Source of the DNA: Akkermansiaceae bacterium
GTDB lineage: Bacteria; Verrucomicrobiota; Verrucomicrobiia; Verrucomicrobiales; Akkermansiaceae
Reading direction: 5' to 3'
NCBI GenBank assembly: GCA_018676385.1
Contig: JABHEX010000276.1
Span: forward strand, 1-9,729
DNA: 9,729 bases
Shown here: positions 6,076 through 9,729 of the stretch, in pieces
How the letters are laid out: each line of letters opens with the position of its first letter
Position numbering within the stretch: position 1 is the first letter of the stretch
Made by a program: the position numbers and the translations under genes
The notes under the pieces: model-generated
Databases searched by the model: none
Told to the model about the DNA's origin: nothing
The model's input: the letters and a program-made list of their open reading frames with translations, nothing else

Positions 6076-6663
6076 GTGGCAAATAATTTACCAGATCAAT
6101 CAGACGGTGGAATTCTACAGAAAGTAGCTCTGGGAATTGAACGTGCCATGGAACATTGCATCAAAAAATACAGCGGACTAGTCTGGACAATCGCCAAACG
6201 TTATGTGCGCGACCATTCTTCTGCTGAGGACGTAGTCCAAGAGACTTTTGTAGAGCTCTGGAAATCTGCAAAACGTTACGACCCAGCAATCGCAACCGAA
6301 AGCACATTCATCGGCATGCTTGCAAGGCGGCGTGCGATTGATTATGCACGTAAAGAGAGCCGCCGTCCCCAGCTAGATCCTTTGCCAGACGCCGAATTGT
6401 TAACCCAACTCACTACTGAACCGCCCAGTGTTGCCTATTCGGCAGGTGAGGACGTTCGTGAAGTCATCAAACAATTACCAGAGGACACACAACAGATTTT
6501 TTTCTTTCATTTTGAACAAGGAATGACCCACCCCGAAATAGCTGACAAAACAGGTCTTCCGTTAGGAACCATCAAAACCCGCTTACGGCGGGGCTTAATT
6601 GAAGCACGTAACAAGCTGCAACATCTCGGAGCAGCAGAACCCTCAACCTCATACATGTCATGA
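6076..6663 (+). CDS. ECF-type RNA polymerase sigma factor, SigK-like by context
   Basis: Region 2 begins around ERAMEHCIKKYSGLVWTIAKRYV and includes SAEDVVQETFVELWKSA and FIGMLARRRAIDYARK. Region 4 contains DVREVIKQLPEDTQQIF and the helix-turn-helix MTHPEIADKTGLPLGTI with TRLRRGL. A variable linker joins them and there are no extra domains, the plain ECF layout. The longest frame opens with TTG at 6040, but that codon lies inside the terminator hairpin. The in-frame GTG at 6076, after the T-tract, gives 195 residues and is preferred; ATG at 6148 would cut into region 2. No Shine-Dalgarno sequence is seen. Its stop overlaps the anti-sigma ATG (ATGA), indicating translational coupling. It probably recognises the GAATCT-N14-GACGAA elements before the fasciclin genes. 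No copy of that element lies just before this gene, so autoregulation would need read-through from the fasciclin promoter. Confidence 0.92.
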   Translation: MANNLPDQSDGGILQKVALGIERAMEHCIKKYSGLVWTIAKRYVRDHSSAEDVVQETFVELWKSAKRYDPAIATESTFIGMLARRRAIDYARKESRRPQLDPLPDAELLTQLTTEPPSVAYSAGEDVREVIKQLPEDTQQIFFFHFEQGMTHPEIADKTGLPLGTIKTRLRRGLIEARNKLQHLGAAEPSTSYMS

Positions 6664-7484
6664 TTAACCAAGAACTACTAAAGCACTTCGAAGAGCTCGA
6701 AGCCGGACGTATCCTAGGCGATCTTGATGCCGACGAGTTGCAACAGTGGGAAAGCCTTTCAAAGGACCCAAGCTGCACGGTTGACCTATCACTCGAGCTG
6801 ACGGCCGCCGCAATTGAGGCGGAGCTATCACACGACCAAGAAACTGAGCTTTCGGACAGCCTGATGAGGCAGCTCCAAGAAGATATTTCAAAGTTTACTG
6901 TGGCTGATGACCATGCAGAACTGAATGATGCAGACAATATTGTGAAACTATCGGCATGGAAACGCGCAGTTACTACCCCACAGATACCATGGGCAATTGC
7001 AGCATTATTCGCGATTCTGTTTGTAGCAAATTCTCTTACTCAAGATGGTGGGCCTAATACAGATCAGCCAATCCCTGCGATCGCGCTTAACCCTTCGCCT
7101 GAAGAGGCTCGTGATGCTATCCTGAGCAATACCAAGAATTTGGTCCAACTTGATTTTGGTGGTACTGATAGCTACAACAAAATGACTGGTAAAGTGGTCT
7201 GGAGTGATGAGCTACAGGAGGGATATATGACTCTGAGCAATCTTCCAGTCAATGACCCCAGCAAAAAACAATACCAACTTTGGATTGTTGACCCAACACG
7301 TGATACGAAACCCGTGGACGGCGGGGTATTTGATATCCCAGAAGGCCAAAGCACGGCAGTCATCGCTATTAACAATCCCCTTGTTATTACAAACCCAAAA
7401 GCTTTTGTTATTACCATGGAACAGCCAGGTGGTGTTGTGGTTTCCAAACAGCAGGATGTTGTTGCAATTGCTAAGGCATCCTAA
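6660..7484 (+). CDS. Membrane anti-sigma factor with RskA-like C-terminal domain
   Basis: The 274-residue protein has three parts. The N-terminal cytoplasmic part (1-100) contains EAGRILGDLDADELQQW (14-30), resembling the sigma-binding start of RskA-type anti-sigma factors, but lacks the HxxxCxxC zinc motif of ZAS proteins (only C39 is present). One transmembrane helix lies at about 108-126 (IPWAIAALFAILFVANSL). The extracytoplasmic C-terminal domain (about 158-272) has the RskA pattern: GKVVWSDELQEGYMTLSNLP, then YQLWIVD (205-211), GGVFDIPEG (221-229) and FVITMEQPGGVVVS (249-262). Such proteins hold their cognate ECF sigma at the membrane and release it after regulated proteolysis; the signal here is unknown. 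The start overlaps the sigma stop by ATGA. No clear terminator follows before hisD. Confidence 0.88.
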   Translation: MINQELLKHFEELEAGRILGDLDADELQQWESLSKDPSCTVDLSLELTAAAIEAELSHDQETELSDSLMRQLQEDISKFTVADDHAELNDADNIVKLSAWKRAVTTPQIPWAIAALFAILFVANSLTQDGGPNTDQPIPAIALNPSPEEARDAILSNTKNLVQLDFGGTDSYNKMTGKVVWSDELQEGYMTLSNLPVNDPSKKQYQLWIVDPTRDTKPVDGGVFDIPEGQSTAVIAINNPLVITNPKAFVITMEQPGGVVVSKQQDVVAIAKAS

Positions 7485-7550
7485 GTCAACTGCCAAACAT
7501 AGGATTGTCAGACGCTTGCAGATTATCCAATCAGAGTGTATGTGCAGTTT

Positions 7551-8846
7551 ATGAATGTGCTCAGTTACAAGGATAAAGCTTATCCGCGGTTCGTAAAAAA
7601 ATTAGATCGTCGTGCTGTTCCGGGCACAGCAGGCAGGAAGGTAGAGGATATCGTTTCTTCAATTATTGCTGATGTGCAAAAGCGGGGTAACAAGGCTGTC
7701 TTTGAATACACTCAAAAGTTTGATGGTCTAAAACTTACTACAAGTTCCTTGTTTGTGAGTCCCAAAGAGATTGATGACGCTTACGATGCTGTTGATCAAG
7801 ACCTGAAGAAAGCAGTGGCCACTAGTAAGCGAAATATTCATGCGTTTGCCAAACGAAGCATGCGTAAGAACTGGAAAGCAAAGAACCACGAGGGTGTAGA
7901 AATAGGGGAACGATTTATTCCATACGATCGTGTTGGGGTTTATGTTCCAGGGGGTAAAGCTCCATTAGTTTCATCTGCACTAATGACGGCAGCGTTTGCT
8001 CAGGCGGCTGAAGTGCCTCAAATTTTAGCAGCCACGCCCGCAGGGAAAGATGGTAAAATTAACCCAGCACTACTTTATGCACTAGTTGAAAGTGGTGCTA
8101 CGGAGATTATCAAAATTGGTGGTGCCCAGGCGATTGCCGCCATGTCATTGGGAACTAAAACAGTAGCTCCTGTTGAAAAAATATTTGGGCCAGGAAATGT
8201 TTTTGTGGTTGAGGCCAAACGCCAGCTTGTGGGAGCTGTCAGTATTGATCTATTACCTGGGCCAAGTGAAGTCTTGATCGTTGCCGACAAGTCTGCGAAC
8301 GCAAAATTTATTGCTGCAGATATGTTAGCTCAAGCTGAGCACTCTGGTGATAGTGTGGTGGGATTTGTAACCAACTCAAAACGATTATTAGTTCAGGTAG
8401 AGAAGGAAATTGAAAAGCAAGTGCCCACGCTGAACCGCGAGAAATATATTCGTGAGGTTCTGAATAAGAACACTTTTTGTCTACTTACTAAGAGTCTGCA
8501 GGACGCAGTCGATATTTGTAATACCTATGCGCCTGAGCACTTGTCGCTCGTGGTCGAAGATGAAGACAGGTGGTTAGCCGAAATACGTAATGCTGGAGCA
8601 ATTTACGTTGGTTCATTAGCTGCTGTTGCTGTAGGTGATTTCGTTGCTGGCCCAAGTCATACCCTTCCTACGGGAGGGTCGGGAAAATCCTTCTCCGGTT
8701 TGCGTGCTGATCAGTTCCAACGTCGCGCGAGTGTTGTAAGAATGGACCAGAAAGCATTGAAAAAATCCCTAGCGACCGTGGAAACATTTGCCCGTGTCGA
8801 GGGGCTTGATGCTCACGGAAAATCAGTAAGTATCAGAGTGGATTAA
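7551..8846 (+). CDS. hisD: Histidinol dehydrogenase
   Basis: HisD catalyses the last two steps of histidine synthesis, oxidising L-histidinol via histidinal to L-histidine with two NAD+, as a zinc-dependent cytoplasmic dimer. The length is normal. Numbered from an upstream GTG at 7536, the hallmarks are GPGNVFVVEAKRQLVGAVSI (218-237), IDLLPGPSEVLIVAD (237-251), AQAEHSGDS (Q266, H269), APEHLSL (E334, H335), VGDFVAGPSHTLPTGG (D368) and GLDAHGKSV (H427). These match the zinc ligands and catalytic residues of E. coli HisD (Gln259, His262, Glu326, His327, Asp360, His419). I prefer the ATG at 7551 (MNVLSYKDKAYPRF) over the GTG, which adds MYVQF; neither has a Shine-Dalgarno sequence. It follows the anti-sigma gene by 66 bp without a visible terminator or good promoter, so read-through is possible. 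No other his genes are in the window. Confidence 0.97.
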   Translation: MNVLSYKDKAYPRFVKKLDRRAVPGTAGRKVEDIVSSIIADVQKRGNKAVFEYTQKFDGLKLTTSSLFVSPKEIDDAYDAVDQDLKKAVATSKRNIHAFAKRSMRKNWKAKNHEGVEIGERFIPYDRVGVYVPGGKAPLVSSALMTAAFAQAAEVPQILAATPAGKDGKINPALLYALVESGATEIIKIGGAQAIAAMSLGTKTVAPVEKIFGPGNVFVVEAKRQLVGAVSIDLLPGPSEVLIVADKSANAKFIAADMLAQAEHSGDSVVGFVTNSKRLLVQVEKEIEKQVPTLNREKYIREVLNKNTFCLLTKSLQDAVDICNTYAPEHLSLVVEDEDRWLAEIRNAGAIYVGSLAAVAVGDFVAGPSHTLPTGGSGKSFSGLRADQFQRRASVVRMDQKALKKSLATVETFARVEGLDAHGKSVSIRVD

Positions 8847-8867
8847 AGATGTCTAACTGACTATATC

Positions 8868-9458
8868 TTAGTGAATTGTTGACTCTTGGTAAATTCGCCG
8901 TTTTCGTTTGGCGTTAAGAATAATTAGCGTAAAGAAAGCAATTAATACTAAGGATACTGAAATGAGAAGGCCTTCGATGACTGTCGTCATATAGATGAAG
9001 GCAAAATCAGCTTCAAAATTACTTGAGCCGATCCCGTTGTAGTTGCCTCCGAGCGCCTGACCCACCACGGCTGTTATTATCAATGCAGCATACCCAAACC
9101 AGAAATCTGCGGTGAATAAAATAAACATCGATGGTATGCTACCCTGATCAACATCATGCCCGATAAGAGGAAGCAGAAATGGTAAGCCCGCCAGTGAGAC
9201 AATCATTCGGATGCGGGTGCCTAATCTGATCGATCTGCCAACTATACCGCTGTGAAGTTTTCTATAAAGTGACGAGGAGGTGATGGCAGAAAAGCAAATG
9301 ATGAATGTGGCGATACCGGTTAGCATCGCAACCACGCTGGTCGTGGAGTTAAAGTAAATCAAAGCGAGGCAAAAGCTGGGTAAACCTGTAAGCCCACAAT
9401 GCAGCGACCAGTAACGAAGCTGATTTGTTAGGGTATTAGGTTTGAGGGTTTTACCCAT
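8868..9458 (-). CDS. Five-helix integral membrane protein of unknown function
   Basis: I do not recognise this 196-residue protein. It has about five hydrophobic segments, near residues 20-36, 41-61, 83-100, 110-134 and 155-182. Between helices 2 and 3 lies a basic loop (YRKLHSGIVGRSIRLGTRIR) and between 3 and 4 a short loop with acidic residues (GHDVDQGS). The C-terminus is basic (NAKRKRRIYQ), which by the positive-inside rule suggests it is cytoplasmic. No catalytic or transport motif stands out. Its ATG lies 2 bp after the stop codon of the TPR gene on the same strand, so the two are almost certainly one operon and translationally coupled. It converges on hisD with only 21 bp between the stops. 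The reading frame and membrane character are solid; the function is open. Confidence 0.75.
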   Translation of the reverse strand: MGKTLKPNTLTNQLRYWSLHCGLTGLPSFCLALIYFNSTTSVVAMLTGIATFIICFSAITSSSLYRKLHSGIVGRSIRLGTRIRMIVSLAGLPFLLPLIGHDVDQGSIPSMFILFTADFWFGYAALIITAVVGQALGGNYNGIGSSNFEADFAFIYMTTVIEGLLISVSLVLIAFFTLIILNAKRKRRIYQESTIH

Positions 9459-9460
9459 GA

Positions 9461-9729
9461 CTATTTTTGTTGTGGATTACCTATTTGCCGCAGTAGCTGC
9501 ATTGCGTTGCGGTGATTTCTATCAATCCCTAGCACGGTTCGGCAGGCCTCGAACGCTTCCATTTTTTGCCCTTTGCGAAGGTGTAGAGTAGCACGCGCAT
9601 ATGGAAAATCGGCATTATTTTGATCGAGCTGTTCTGCCCTTTGGATGCAGTCGATGGCCTCATTGAGCTTATTTTGCTCAGCGATAAGAAGCCCCAAGTT
9701 ATACCATGCACGTGGATTGGCTGGATTCG
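9461..9729 (-). CDS. TPR-repeat protein, C-terminal part
   Basis: This is the 3' end of a larger gene: the frame is open to the right edge, and the apparent TTG start at 9697 is just a Leu inside a repeat. The visible residues begin NPANPRAWYNLGLLIAEQNK, a classic tetratricopeptide helix pair (W-x-N-L-G at the usual positions), then LNEAIDCIQRAEQLDQNNADFPYARATLHLRKGQ and KMEAFEACRTVLGIDRNHRNAMQLL, giving about two and a half repeats of the 34-residue pattern. It ends in GNPQQK. TPRs bind partner proteins; the full protein may carry other domains outside the window. The stop is 2 bp before the start of the membrane protein gene, suggesting a joint function. Confidence 0.88.
   Translation of the reverse strand, partial: NPANPRAWYNLGLLIAEQNKLNEAIDCIQRAEQLDQNNADFPYARATLHLRKGQKMEAFEACRTVLGIDRNHRNAMQLLRQIGNPQQK

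Noticed and set aside
7505..7544. Possible sigma-70 promoter for hisD (TTGTCA at 7505 or TTGCAG at 7516)
   Set aside because: Neither has an acceptable -10 box at the right spacing, and the second would overlap the coding start.

Overview
The window looks like chromosomal DNA of a moderate-GC, Gram-negative-type bacterium. Gene density is normal, there are no mobile elements, and none of the visible gene starts has a clear Shine-Dalgarno sequence. The gene mix (secreted FAS1/fasciclin proteins, an ECF sigma factor with a RskA-type anti-sigma factor, hydroxyproline catabolism, a TPR protein) would fit a marine Verrucomicrobiota-like (Opitutae/Puniceicoccales) or similar lineage. That placement is an inference from general feel and not from a marker gene.

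Bases 1-2810 (minus strand) hold a trans-4-hydroxy-L-proline degradation cluster, transcribed right to left: an FAD-dependent D-amino-acid (cis-4-hydroxy-D-proline) dehydrogenase, a 4-hydroxyproline 2-epimerase with both catalytic cysteines, and the N-terminal third or less of a 2-oxoglutarate semialdehyde dehydrogenase that runs off the left edge. Together they account for three of the four steps from hydroxyproline to 2-oxoglutarate; the pyrroline-hydroxycarboxylate deaminase is not in the window. A gap of about 270 bp between the dehydrogenase and the epimerase contains two overlapping 15-bp dyads, a likely operator.

Bases 2981-3298 (plus) encode a small stand-alone FHA-domain protein, read divergently from the hydroxyproline cluster.

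Bases 3450-7484 (plus) form the most interesting unit: a secreted protein with three FAS1 domains, a secreted single-FAS1 protein, an ECF sigma factor, and a membrane anti-sigma factor with a RskA-like C-terminal domain overlapping the sigma gene by ATGA. Both fasciclin genes are preceded by the same bipartite element, GAATCT-N14-GACGAA, whose spacing suits an ECF promoter. A strong terminator separates the two fasciclin genes, and a tandem-hairpin terminator or attenuator lies between the single-domain fasciclin and the sigma gene. The arrangement parallels the mycobacterial SigK-RskA system, which controls the fasciclin proteins MPT70/MPT83. I infer a self-contained regulon in which the sigma factor, held by the membrane anti-sigma factor, drives secretion of the two fasciclins.

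Bases 7551-8846 (plus) encode histidinol dehydrogenase (hisD), apparently unrelated to the regulon. Bases 8868-9729 (minus) carry an unrecognised five-helix membrane protein and, just upstream of it, the C-terminal end of a TPR protein that continues beyond the right edge.
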